Below are positions 1-8,100 of a stretch of DNA of 9,942 bases, one piece after another. The translations under genes were made by a program, and so were the position numbers. Position 1 is the first letter of the stretch. Each line of letters starts with the position of its first letter. This stretch comes from CAZAGD01 sp049699975. Its GTDB lineage: Bacteria > Desulfobacterota > SM23-61. Below the pieces are notes generated by a model that was not told the origin of the DNA, made no database searches, and worked only from the letters and a program-made list of their open reading frames with translations. The stretch is from assembly GCA_049699975.1 (NCBI GenBank), contig JBNAWB010000135.1, positions 1 through 9,942 of the forward strand. The letters run 5' to 3'.

Positions 1-117
1 TCTCTCCCTCCCGCCTGAAGTAGGTACGAATTTCAAAAGTGATCGACGGTCAGGGCAGTCAGATATTGTTCTTTTAAAAAATTTATGCCATTATTTAAAA
101 AATTATTGAAGGAAAAA

Positions 118-588
118 ATGGGGAAGATAAAAATTGCTGGCCTTCGCCAGCTTACCAACTTGGCCCAAATAACCATCGCTCCTTTCCCTCTTGCCGCCTA
201 TCATTTAGATTTTATTCTATCGCCTTTAGCGACCAACGGAATTAACTTAGAATTTTTTGCCGCTCAGGGAATCAGTTCCGAGAGTATGGGCTTGATCTTG
301 GCGGTCAAGAAATCTCATATCGCCGCCGCTTTAGGTATTCTCCAGGAGAAGAAAAAAATATGGCCGGCGGGGGAAATCTCTCATCAGGAAGGGGTAGCCA
401 TGCTTTCCCTCTTTCCCCATGGAAAGCAGGCGCTGGTGATCAGTAATTTTATCTCTGCTTTGCAAGAAAAGGGAATCAGGCTCCTGGCCACGAATCTTTC
501 GCTCTCTGCTATTTCCGCCTTGATGGAAGAGATCTATATTCCTGAAGCCCTAAGCTCATTGAGTGATTATTTTTATCTGCCTGGGTAG
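118..588 (+). CDS. Stand-alone tandem ACT-domain protein (paralog 1)
   Basis: A 156-residue soluble protein with no catalytic domain and no membrane segment. Two ACT-like halves can be seen, roughly residues 15-75 and 90-152. The second has the beta-alpha-beta pattern of aspartokinase regulatory domains (ISNFISALQEKGIRLLAT, then a hydrophobic strand and a helix). ACT domains usually bind amino acids or other small ligands and control a partner enzyme; the ligand here is unknown. I chose the ATG at 118 over the one at 85 because AAGGA lies five bases upstream and because the resulting N-terminus (MGKIKI) matches that of the next gene (MAKIKI). The downstream paralog begins 10 bp after the stop, so the two are probably co-transcribed and may form a heteromer. 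Family assignment comes from fold-level pattern and is moderately sure; function is inference. Confidence 0.72.
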   Translation: MGKIKIAGLRQLTNLAQITIAPFPLAAYHLDFILSPLATNGINLEFFAAQGISSESMGLILAVKKSHIAAALGILQEKKKIWPAGEISHQEGVAMLSLFPHGKQALVISNFISALQEKGIRLLATNLSLSAISALMEEIYIPEALSSLSDYFYLPG

Positions 589-598
589 GATAAAAAAT

Positions 599-1078
599 AT
601 GGCTAAGATCAAGATTCATAATTTAATTTACACCCGGGGACAAGCTCTCCTGCATATCCAGATGCATGAGTCCAAAATGACCTATTTACCCCCTATTCTC
701 TCTACATTTCGCGCCGAAGGAATTTTTATTCCACTCATCATCCAGACTTTCTTCCAAAAGCAGTTGGTTACCCTTAATTTAATCTTAGATCAAAAAGATT
801 TACCTCTCGGCCGGGTCGCTTTTCAGGAAGGTTTGGACCTCACTCCTCCCGAATTTTTAAAAATTAAAAAAAATATCCTCTTAATTACTTTCTACGGCCC
901 TCACTTAGATGAATATCCGGGAGTAGTCAGTCGTTTGGGACACTCCCTCTCCGGGGAAGGAGTGGAAATATTAGCTGTTAGCGCCTCTTTAAATTCCTGT
1001 CTTTTGGTTGTCCCTGAGCTCTTCTTTCTCAAAACCCAACAGGCCTTGGAACGTATCTGCGATATACCTCGCGCCTAA
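599..1078 (+). CDS. Stand-alone tandem ACT-domain protein (paralog 2)
   Basis: A 159-residue protein sharing its length, its N-terminal MxKIKI start and its two-ACT layout with the gene just upstream, although the sequences have diverged strongly. The second half is the clearer ACT domain: a hydrophobic strand (NILLITFYG), then EYPGVVSRLGHSLSGEGVEI and a strand ending in LLVVPE, which resembles the aspartokinase arrangement in which a proximal Pro-Gly opens the helix. The start is the ATG at 599, preceded by TAGGA; an upstream in-frame ATG at 563 would overlap the previous gene and has no such site. No kinase or dehydrogenase domain is attached, so a regulatory or ligand-sensing role is the likely one. 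The gene converges on the minus-strand operon with only 39 bp between the stop codons. Confidence 0.7.
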   Translation: MAKIKIHNLIYTRGQALLHIQMHESKMTYLPPILSTFRAEGIFIPLIIQTFFQKQLVTLNLILDQKDLPLGRVAFQEGLDLTPPEFLKIKKNILLITFYGPHLDEYPGVVSRLGHSLSGEGVEILAVSASLNSCLLVVPELFFLKTQQALERICDIPRA

Positions 1079-1117
1079 TTTTTCTGAAAGAAAGAAAATA
1101 ATGAAGAGAAATAAGAT

Positions 1118-1585
1118 TTAGACTAAAGTTTCCGCGAGGGCCTGACGGGCATGTAAGAGGCGGAAGGCAATAAGGCTGGCCAGTTTTTGCCAAAATTGCC
1201 AGGCTAAAGGGGGATGAAATTGGAGATAATCTTCCAGATCCTTTCCCCTTATCTTCAAAACTTTAACATCTTCAAGGGCTTTGGCGGAGGCCGTATATTT
1301 CCTGGGGGGGACAATTGCCGACCATCCCAAGAGGGCTCCTTTTTTCTTGATGACCTCGATAATTAAATCGCCAGTCCCTCTTCTAATGGAAAGAGCCACC
1401 TTCCCTTTCAAAAGGATGTAAAGAAATCGGGCCCGTTTATTTTCTTGGAGAAGCTCTTCTCCGCGGGCATAATTAACCATTTTTAAAAAAGGAGCTAATT
1501 TATCCAGATTCCCTTCTGGCCAATCTCGAAAATAAGGGGAAGCTTTCAGCAGCTTGGCCCGGGAGTTTTTCTTAACCCTTGGCAT
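1118..1585 (-). CDS. Cyclic-nucleotide-binding-fold protein lacking a DNA-binding domain
   Basis: A 155-residue protein built almost entirely of one Crp/Fnr-type cNMP-binding beta-roll (about residues 15-125), including RGEELLQEN near 41 and the FLYILLKGKVAL strand pair at 54-65, followed by a short C-terminal helical tail. There is no helix-turn-helix after the dimerisation helix, unlike Crp or Fnr, which run to about 210-240 residues. In the phosphate-binding cassette the usual Gly-Glu is Gly87-Trp88, and the Arg that binds the cyclic phosphate in Crp appears to be Tyr97 (YTASA), so classical cAMP binding is doubtful. No cysteines exist for an Fnr-type cluster. The ATG is preceded by AGAGGA, which overlaps the stop region of the kinase gene 9 bp upstream. 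It is the last gene of the minus-strand series. The role is probably allosteric or protein-contact signalling; the ligand is unknown. Confidence 0.8.
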   Translation of the reverse strand: MPRVKKNSRAKLLKASPYFRDWPEGNLDKLAPFLKMVNYARGEELLQENKRARFLYILLKGKVALSIRRGTGDLIIEVIKKKGALLGWSAIVPPRKYTASAKALEDVKVLKIRGKDLEDYLQFHPPLAWQFWQKLASLIAFRLLHARQALAETLV

Positions 1586-1594
1586 ATATTTCCT

Positions 1595-3049
1595 CTAAGG
1601 GAGATTAACAGGTAATAATACCCGAAAGATGGAGCCTTCTCCCAACTGACTTTGGACCTCCACGGTGCCTAAATGGGCTTCGACAATCCTCTTGACGATA
1701 GGCAAACCAAGGCCCGTCCCTGTTATCTTCCTGGTCTGGACGTTTTTCACGCGGTAAAATTTATCAAAGATGTGCGGCAGATCTTCAGCCGGGATACCCA
1801 TTCCATTATCACCCACTTCAATTAAAAGATAGCTTCCCTGAATTCCCCCGCTTAGCCAAACTCTTCCCCCCTCGTTGGTATACTTTATCCCATTGCTCAC
1901 TAAGTTAAGGAATACTTCTTCTATATTTCGGCGATCTACTAAGAGCTGGGGCAGACTTGGAGGTAAGGTAAGTTCGATGGAGATATTCTTGGCCTCGGCT
2001 TGGGGCTTTAATATCTCCACTACCTTAGTTAATATTTCTTCTATGTAAACTGGTTCTTTATGCTGCACCACAAAACCAGCTTCGATCTTGGAAAGATCTA
2101 AGAGGTCCCTAATTAAATTTAAAAGGGCGTGAGTCCTTTCTTTCGCTCGCCCAAGCATCTCCTGCTGTTTTTGGTTAATCTCTCCCAAAATTCCCGCCAA
2201 GATAACCGCCAACTGCTGTTCTATGGAAGCTAAGGGGGCCCGCAGCTCATGGGCAACCAGAGCTACAAAATCTGATTTCATCTGCTCTATATTTTTTAAC
2301 ATGGTAATATCTCTTAAAACCGTCACCGTCCCCAAGATTTCTCCTTCTTCACTACGCACTGGAGCGATGTGGGCCATTAAAGTTACCTCGCCGTGGCCAA
2401 TTTCCAAAGAGACAGGATTCCCTTCCTGGACTTGCCTAATTCGTTCTCCTAATTCCCGCCATCCGGCCATATGGAGAAAATCAGCCACCCCTTTAGGAAA
2501 TGCCTGCTCTACCTTGAGCAACCGCCGAAAAGCAGGATTGTCTAAAACTATATTTCCTTCATGATCCGTAACCAGTACGCCATCGGCCATGCATTGAATA
2601 ATTGTTTTAATTTTGCTCTTTTCCTCGGCAATTTCGCGTAATCCTTTTTCTCGTTCTCGCCGCAGTTGTTCTGCTTCCCATTCCAAAGCCTTTTTTTCTA
2701 AAGCCCGCCGGACGACGATCCGTAATTGATCAGGAAGGAAGGGCTTGGAAATAAAGTCATAAGCGCCTGCTTTCATCGCCTCCACCGCCGACTCCACGGT
2801 GTCATAGCCCGTGATGACCACTACCAGCATTCGGGGATATAATTCTTTAACTTGCTGCAGCACTTCCAGACCGCTCAACCCAGGCATCTTCAAATCTAAA
2901 AGAAGCAAATCACAAGGCCACTCCAGCAAAATCTGCAGGCCTTCGGCTCCACTGCCGGCCGTTTTCACCTCCCATCCCTCTTTAGTCAGGACTTTCTCAC
3001 ATCCATCCCGAATAATCTTTTCATCATCCACGACCAAAATATGCGCCAT
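1595..3049 (-). CDS. Receiver-PAS-histidine kinase hybrid
   Basis: A 484-residue cytoplasmic signal protein without membrane segments. Domains in order: an N-terminal receiver at 1-120 with the acidic pair D8-D9, phospho-acceptor D52 (LLLLDLKMPG), T80 and K102; a charged coiled-coil linker at about 117-148; a PAS domain at about 148-250; a HisKA domain with the phospho-accepting H267 in the H-box (FVALVAHELRAPLASIE); and an HATPase_c domain with the N-box near 376-391 (EEVFLNLVSNGIKYT), the G1 box DNGMGIP near 414-420 and the G2 box GTGLGLPIV near 444-452. All key catalytic residues are present. The receiver precedes the kinase, so it may be an input that tunes the kinase rather than an output. 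No haem-binding or cofactor residues could be assigned to the PAS domain. The likely partner is the receiver-only protein encoded 79 bp upstream. The ribosome-binding site before the ATG is weak. Confidence 0.93.
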   Translation of the reverse strand: MAHILVVDDEKIIRDGCEKVLTKEGWEVKTAGSGAEGLQILLEWPCDLLLLDLKMPGLSGLEVLQQVKELYPRMLVVVITGYDTVESAVEAMKAGAYDFISKPFLPDQLRIVVRRALEKKALEWEAEQLRREREKGLREIAEEKSKIKTIIQCMADGVLVTDHEGNIVLDNPAFRRLLKVEQAFPKGVADFLHMAGWRELGERIRQVQEGNPVSLEIGHGEVTLMAHIAPVRSEEGEILGTVTVLRDITMLKNIEQMKSDFVALVAHELRAPLASIEQQLAVILAGILGEINQKQQEMLGRAKERTHALLNLIRDLLDLSKIEAGFVVQHKEPVYIEEILTKVVEILKPQAEAKNISIELTLPPSLPQLLVDRRNIEEVFLNLVSNGIKYTNEGGRVWLSGGIQGSYLLIEVGDNGMGIPAEDLPHIFDKFYRVKNVQTRKITGTGLGLPIVKRIVEAHLGTVEVQSQLGEGSIFRVLLPVNLP

Positions 3050-3062
3050 AAATATTCTTCTT

Positions 3063-3092
3063 ATTTTACTTCTGCGGGCCCCAAATTTTCAA
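3063..3092 (-). promoter_or_regulatory. Possible sigma70-like internal promoter ahead of the kinase gene
   Basis: In the 79 bp gap between the response regulator and the kinase gene, the minus strand reads TTGAAA (3087-3092), an 18-base spacer and TAAAAT (3063-3068), each matching five of six consensus bases. Transcription would start near 3056, leaving a leader of only a few bases before the ATG at 3049, which argues against it or implies a near-leaderless mRNA. The AT-rich context makes chance matches likely. Confidence 0.2.
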
Positions 3093-3128
3093 AAAATAGG
3101 AGAAGGTTCAATATTTGGAAACCATATT

Positions 3129-3518
3129 TTAACCCCAAATCAAAGCTTCCACTCGCCGCACCAGCTCTTTTGGTTCCACCGGCTTATCAATGTAGTCGTC
3201 GGCTTCCGTCCGCAATCCCATATCAATGGTATAAAGAGTATGGGGTAAGGCCTGCATGACCGCGGTGAGGAGCAAGATGGGAATCTTTTTACATGCGGGA
3301 TCCCGCTTTAGCTCGGCACACACGGCGTAGCCATCAGGGGGAGGCATCATAACATCGAGAATAATGGCATCAGGCTTTTCACTGCGCGCCTTCTCTAAAC
3401 CCTCTCGCCCATCGTAGGCCACTATAACTTCAAAGGGTTTTGTTTCTAAGATAGCTTTCGTGGCCTCTACAAAATCAGGATCATCATCTACTAAGAGGAC
3501 TTTTGGTACTGACCTCAT
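3129..3518 (-). CDS. Receiver-only response regulator
   Basis: A 129-residue stand-alone receiver domain. The acidic cluster D11-D12-D13, phospho-acceptor D55 (AIILDVMMP), T85 (LLLTA) and K112 (DYIDKP) are all in place, so it should be phosphorylated normally. There is no output domain. The stretch between T85 and K112 is about five residues longer than in the neighbouring kinase's receiver (T80 to K102), and the loop after the phospho-acceptor is MMPPPDGY, also slightly extended. Start: the ATG follows GGAAAGGAG at good spacing. It lies 33 bp after metF and before the hybrid kinase. It most likely accepts phosphate from that kinase and acts by protein contact, either on a metabolic enzyme of this operon or as a phosphorelay intermediate; the target is inference. 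Confidence 0.92.
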   Translation of the reverse strand: MRSVPKVLLVDDDPDFVEATKAILETKPFEVIVAYDGREGLEKARSEKPDAIILDVMMPPPDGYAVCAELKRDPACKKIPILLLTAVMQALPHTLYTIDMGLRTEADDYIDKPVEPKELVRRVEALIWG

Positions 3519-3551
3519 AATTTTCTCCTTTCCAGTATAAAAAGGTTTTAA

Positions 3552-4448
3552 TTAAAGGGTAACTTCTATTCCCGCCACTTGTAAAATCTCCGGAACTAAC
3601 TCTTCCCGACCAATGGCCATGATGTGCACCCCGGCGCAAAGCTTTTTTTCTTTTATTTCCCGAATCATCCGCCCGGCAATTTCTATTCCTTTCTTCAACG
3701 CCTGTCCTTTGGGAGCATTTGCTAACTCGGCAATTAAATGGTCGGGCACAAAAATCCCTGGCACGTTTTCGGTCATATATTTGGCCATCTTGGCCGAGGT
3801 CAAAAGGACGATCCCCGCTAAAATCTTCACTGGAAACTTATGGGCATAATCCATAAATGCCGAAAATTTTTCTAAATCATAAACTGCTTGCGTCTGAAAA
3901 AACTCGGCCCCACATTCAACTTTTTTTTCAAATTTTATCAATTGCGGTTCTAAGGGCCGAGCTTCGGGAGTGACAATGGCCCCCGCACAAAATTCTACTT
4001 TTCCTTCCAGATTATTTCCCCCTAAATCTTTTCCAGATTCTAAGATGCGGATAGCGTGCAGAAGTTGGGTGGAATCCAGGTCAAAAACTCCTTTAGCTTC
4101 TTTATGGTCGCCCACGGGAATAGCATCTCCAGTTAGGCAAAGGACATTGCGGACCCCGCGACTGTACGCAAATAGAAGATCAGCCTGCAAAGCCATCCGA
4201 TTCCGATCACGGCAAGTCATCTGCAAGATTGGTTCTCCTCCTTTTTCTTTAATGAGGATAGCTCCGCCTAAAGAGGGGAAGCGCATGACCGAGCTTTGGT
4301 GGTCGGTAACATTCAAGGCGTGAACCTTATCTTTGAGCATTTCGATATGATGTTCCATTTTGGCCAGATCACAGCCTTTAGGAGGACCGATCTCACTGGT
4401 GACAATGAATTCTTCTGCCCGTAACACTTCCCGAAAGCTTCTGGCCAT
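3552..4448 (-). CDS. metF: Methylene-tetrahydrofolate reductase, catalytic subunit MetF
   Basis: A 298-residue flavoprotein subunit, the same size as E. coli MetF. It interconverts 5,10-methylene-THF and 5-methyl-THF, the last step of the methyl branch before transfer to the corrinoid protein. Motifs of the FAD-binding barrel are present: VTSEIGPP with E19 (the catalytic Glu of the family), the THF/flavin segment QMTCRDRNR at 76-84, LCLTGD with D108, and FFQTQAVYD at 183-191 with the conserved Gln. The C-terminus VHIMAIG is typical of the acetogen and sulfate-reducer type. The start codon shares one base with the metV stop (TAATG) and a GA-rich ribosome-binding site lies just upstream within metV, so the two are translationally coupled. 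The adjacent MetV and the Wood-Ljungdahl context point to the MetVF type, which takes electrons through Fe-S or flavin partners rather than directly from NADH as E. coli MetF does. Confidence 0.95.
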   Translation of the reverse strand: MARSFREVLRAEEFIVTSEIGPPKGCDLAKMEHHIEMLKDKVHALNVTDHQSSVMRFPSLGGAILIKEKGGEPILQMTCRDRNRMALQADLLFAYSRGVRNVLCLTGDAIPVGDHKEAKGVFDLDSTQLLHAIRILESGKDLGGNNLEGKVEFCAGAIVTPEARPLEPQLIKFEKKVECGAEFFQTQAVYDLEKFSAFMDYAHKFPVKILAGIVLLTSAKMAKYMTENVPGIFVPDHLIAELANAPKGQALKKGIEIAGRMIREIKEKKLCAGVHIMAIGREELVPEILQVAGIEVTL

Positions 4449-5113
4449 TACCCTTCACCCCTTTCTATGTCGATAAAAATCCTTCCTGGTTGGGGTTCCA
4501 CCTGATAATTTTTTGGTGGCTGATACTTGCGCATGGCTGAAAGTCGGCCCTGCTTTTGCAGCCGTTCGTAAATGAGAGTCCAGGCACAGTCTTTCTGCGG
4601 GTCAATCTCACATTTGCCGTTATTTGTTCCTCCACATGGGCCATTCACTAATCCTTTATGGCAGGCAGTCACTGGACAAATGCCCCCCGTTTCACCTAAG
4701 ATGCATTCCCCACACTGGCGGCACACTTCTTGAAAAAGGCCTGGACCAATTTCCTTGCCGATAAAGAGGGTGTCTAAAGCGGGGATGACGGGCAAGTCTA
4801 AATAGCGGCTAATAGTCTGCACGCCAAAAGCACAGGTCATGATGAGGAGCCCTTGAGCTTCTCTTATGGCGGGCAAGTTTTGCTGTAAAGCTTCTTCGGT
4901 TAAATTATCACAAGCAACCGGAATTATCAAAGATCCGGTGACCACCTTGAGATGTTCTTGGAGTTTCTCTTTCATCACCAAAACTTCAGCTTGGCCCCCC
5001 GTATGAGCCATGGTCGTACACGTCCCACAGCCGATAAGAAAAATCCTCTCCATCTCCCCCAGCAAATTAAGAATCTCCGCCAAAGATTTCTGCTTGGTAA
5101 GCGACCGGATCAT
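4448..5113 (-). CDS. metV: MetV: cysteine-rich small subunit of methylene-THF reductase
   Basis: A 221-residue protein of the MetF-associated C-terminal-like (MetV) family. The N-terminal part carries GCGTC at 28-32, ACD at 67-69 and TCAFGVQ at 93-99. The C-terminal part is a cysteine-rich segment with Cys 131, 134, 137, 146, 151, 160, 168 and 176, including CRQCGEC and NGPCGGTNNGKCE. In characterised MetVF enzymes this subunit holds Fe-S cluster(s) and zinc and relays electrons to the flavin of MetF. I chose the ATG at 5113 because GGGGGAGGTG sits directly upstream at normal spacing; in-frame ATGs at 5131 and 5140 lie at or before this site and have none of their own. The gene begins 50 bp after the nuoF-gltD stop and overlaps metF by one base. 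Identification is firm; the number and type of metal centres is family knowledge. Confidence 0.93.
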   Translation of the reverse strand: MIRSLTKQKSLAEILNLLGEMERIFLIGCGTCTTMAHTGGQAEVLVMKEKLQEHLKVVTGSLIIPVACDNLTEEALQQNLPAIREAQGLLIMTCAFGVQTISRYLDLPVIPALDTLFIGKEIGPGLFQEVCRQCGECILGETGGICPVTACHKGLVNGPCGGTNNGKCEIDPQKDCAWTLIYERLQKQGRLSAMRKYQPPKNYQVEPQPGRIFIDIERGEG

Positions 5114-5163
5114 ATTCTTCACCTCCCCCATGAAGCTCAAATTTTCAGCTTAAGTTTCTAAAA

Positions 5164-8100
5164 TCAAATTCGCAGATCACAACGTAAACACCTCTTCGAC
5201 TCGGCGCGAGCTCTCTCTTCAGTAAAGCCGCACTCTATTTCTTGAAAAGTTTGTCGCCGTTCTTTTACCGAAAGAACTGGCATCGGCACGCGCGGGCATT
5301 CTGCCGGCGTCTCTTCTAAGTTGGCCGCCAGAGCTTCGGGAAGTAATTCGGCGCGGGCATCGATCATCTCCACGGGCGTTTTATCGCCCCTTAAATATTT
5401 ATCAATGGCCATGGCGCCTCGCCGTCCAGCAGCAATCGCTTGAATCACATAAGTTGGGCCGGTAACGAAATCACCTCCCGCAAAAATGCCCGGAATATTA
5501 GTGGCTAAATTATTGGGGTTGACCACCAAAGTCTCCCATTTTGTTCGTTCAAGTTTAGTATCCGGGGGGAGGAAAGAAAGATCAGGAGCTTGCCCTACGG
5601 CCGGAATCACTGTCTCCGCTTCTACAAAAAATTCCGTGCCCAAAAGGGGGATAGGCCGACGCCGTCCACTTTCATCTACCTCCCCGAGTCTCATGCGGAT
5701 GCACTCTAAACCTTTCACCCTTTGCCCATCATGAACTACGCGGGTGGGATTGACTAAGAAATGAACTTGCACTCCTTCTTCTATGGCTTCCTGATATTCT
5801 ACTTCCGTGACCTGCATCTCTTCGCGCGAGCGGCGATAATATACATCTACTTCTTCTGCTCCCAGGCGCAGTGCTGTACGCGCTGCGTCCAAAGCTGTAT
5901 TTCCACCACCGATTACGGCCACCCGCTTGCCCAAAGGGACACGTTTTCCTAATTTGACCTCCCGCAAAAATGATAACCCGTATAACAATCCTGCTATTCC
6001 TTCATCCTCACCAGGTATGCCCACCCGCTGACTCTTCTGCGTGCCCGCGGCAATAAAGATGGCCTGAAACCCTTCTTTAAAAATATCATCAAGAGAAAAT
6101 TGCTGTCCCACCGGACAACCATATCTGATCTCTACTCCCCGGCTGACTATGTAATCAATCTCCTTCTGAATTATTTCTTTAGGCAAGCGGAAGTCCGGAA
6201 TGGCTACCGCAAGCATGCCCCCACCTACCGGCAGAGCTTCAAAGACCGTCACTGGATACCCTAAGCGAGCCAAAAAGTAAGCACAAGTAAGACCAGTTGG
6301 TCCGGCCCCAATGATGGCTACTTTAGCAGATTTGGTCTTGGGAAAAGGGGGAGGAAATTCGGTTTCATACTGAAAATACCAATCCGCCGCAAAACGCTTG
6401 AGGGAACGGATAGCCACTGGTTCATCCAGTTCTCCGCGCCGACATTTGACTTCACAAGGATGGTGGCAAATGCGGCCACAGATGGCCGGGAAGGGATTAC
6501 GTTCCCGAATCAGCTCGGCGGCTTCTTTATACTTACCTTCGGCAATTAAAGCCACATAATGAGGAACATCGATGCCTACGGGGCAAGTGTGCCGGCAAGG
6601 TGAGGTAACTAAAGCTTCGCAAACGGCCGCTGGACAGCGTTTCTCTTTGATATGGGCTTCATACTCGCTGGCAAAATATTGTAGGGTAGAAAGCACCGGC
6701 TTGGGGCAGGTCTGCCCGAGGCCACAGAGAGAAGTGTCTCTAACCACCCTGGCCACATTATGCAGAATCTGCAGATCTTTCTCCGACCCTTCCCCGCGGG
6801 TGATGCGCGTTAAAATTTCTAACATCTCCTTCGTTCCTAAACGGCAAGGAGCACACTTGCCGCACGACTCTGATTGGGTAAAACTTAGAAAAAATCTAGC
6901 CATCTCCACCATGCAATTATTCTCATCCAACACCACCATGCCGCCCGACCCCATGATGGCGCCGATGGCCTGCAGCGAATCATAATCAATAGGTAAATCT
7001 AAAAAACGTTCCGGCACGCATCCCCCCGAAGGCCCACCCATCTGCACCGCCTTAAAGCGACGGCCCTTTGGTATTCCTCCGCCAATCTCAAAAATAACCT
7101 GGCGCATGCTAATGCCAATAGGCACTTCCACCAAACCAGTATTATTAACTTTGCCAGCTAAGGAGAAGATTTTCGTTCCCTTACTCTTTTCTGTACCGAT
7201 GCTAGTGTACCACTCCACTCCTTTCAAAATTATGGAGCGGATATTAGCCAGGGTTTCTACATTGTTAATACACGTCGGCTGGCCATCGAGGCCAGACTGA
7301 ACTGGAAATGGTGGCCGGGGTCTGGGCATTCCCCGGCGCCCTTCAATAGAGGCCATGAGGGCCGTCTCTTCCCCACAGACAAAAGCTCCAGCTCCTTCTT
7401 TAATCTCGACGGCAAAAGAAAAATTGGTTCCTAAAATGTTCTCGCCCAATAGACCTTTTTCTTCGGCCTGACTTACAGCTACTTTGATATGTTCTACAGC
7501 GATCGGATACTCGGCCCTTACGTAGACATAACCTCTTTGCGCCCCAATCGCATAAGCGGCAATTAACATTCCCTCGAGAACACTGTGCGGATCACCCTCC
7601 AAGACGGCCCGGTCCATGAAGGCTCCAGGATCGCCCTCATCGGCGTTGCAGACTATATACTTTTCGCTCCCTGGCGCAAGCCGCGCCAAACGCCACTTCC
7701 TTCCCGTGGGAAAACCTGCTCCTCCCCGCCCCCGCAGCTTTGAGCGTTCTATTAAATCAATAACTTCCTCCGGAGTCATCTCCTCTAAAACTTTGCTCAA
7801 GGCGCCATAGCCTTGATTTTGAATATAATGATCAATATTTAAAGGATCGATCTTGCCGCAGTTCTCCAGGACATTTCGTATTTGTCCGGCATAGAAAGGA
7901 ATCTCTTCCATTCGCGGTATAGTCCTTCCCGTGTTTATGTCGAAATAGAGCAGGCGTTCTATTAATCTTCCCTGCCCCAAGGTTTGGCTTACGATCTCGG
8001 GCGCGTCTTCTGGATTTACCTGCTGATAAAAAATTCCACCCGGGTCAATCACCAGCACAGGCGCCCGGGCGCAAAACCCATGGCAGCCCGTTGGGCGAAT

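Noticed and set aside
66..94. TTGTTC with CATTAT 17 bp downstream as a promoter for the ACT genes
   Set aside because: Each box matches only four of six consensus bases in an AT-rich stretch, which is near chance level.
2..109. Plus-strand frame open from the window edge to a TGA at 107-109
   Set aside because: Only 35 codons with no recognisable motif, ending within the upstream region of the first ACT gene; it could be a gene tail but nothing supports that.
1079..1117. Terminator between the converging ACT and cNMP genes
   Set aside because: The only hairpin is a five-pair AT-rich stem (TTTCT/AGAAA), with no GC-rich stem and no proper U-tract on either strand.
2223..3259. Plus-strand open frames opposite the kinase and response-regulator genes
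   Set aside because: They are antisense shadows of strong coding frames, with no domain pattern and no ribosome-binding context; the same holds for antisense frames over metF, nuoF-gltD and the formate dehydrogenase gene.
5133..5151. Inverted repeat AAGCT/AGCTT in the gap between nuoF-gltD and metV
   Set aside because: The stem is five base pairs with a nine-base loop and no T-run; too weak for a terminator or a confident operator.
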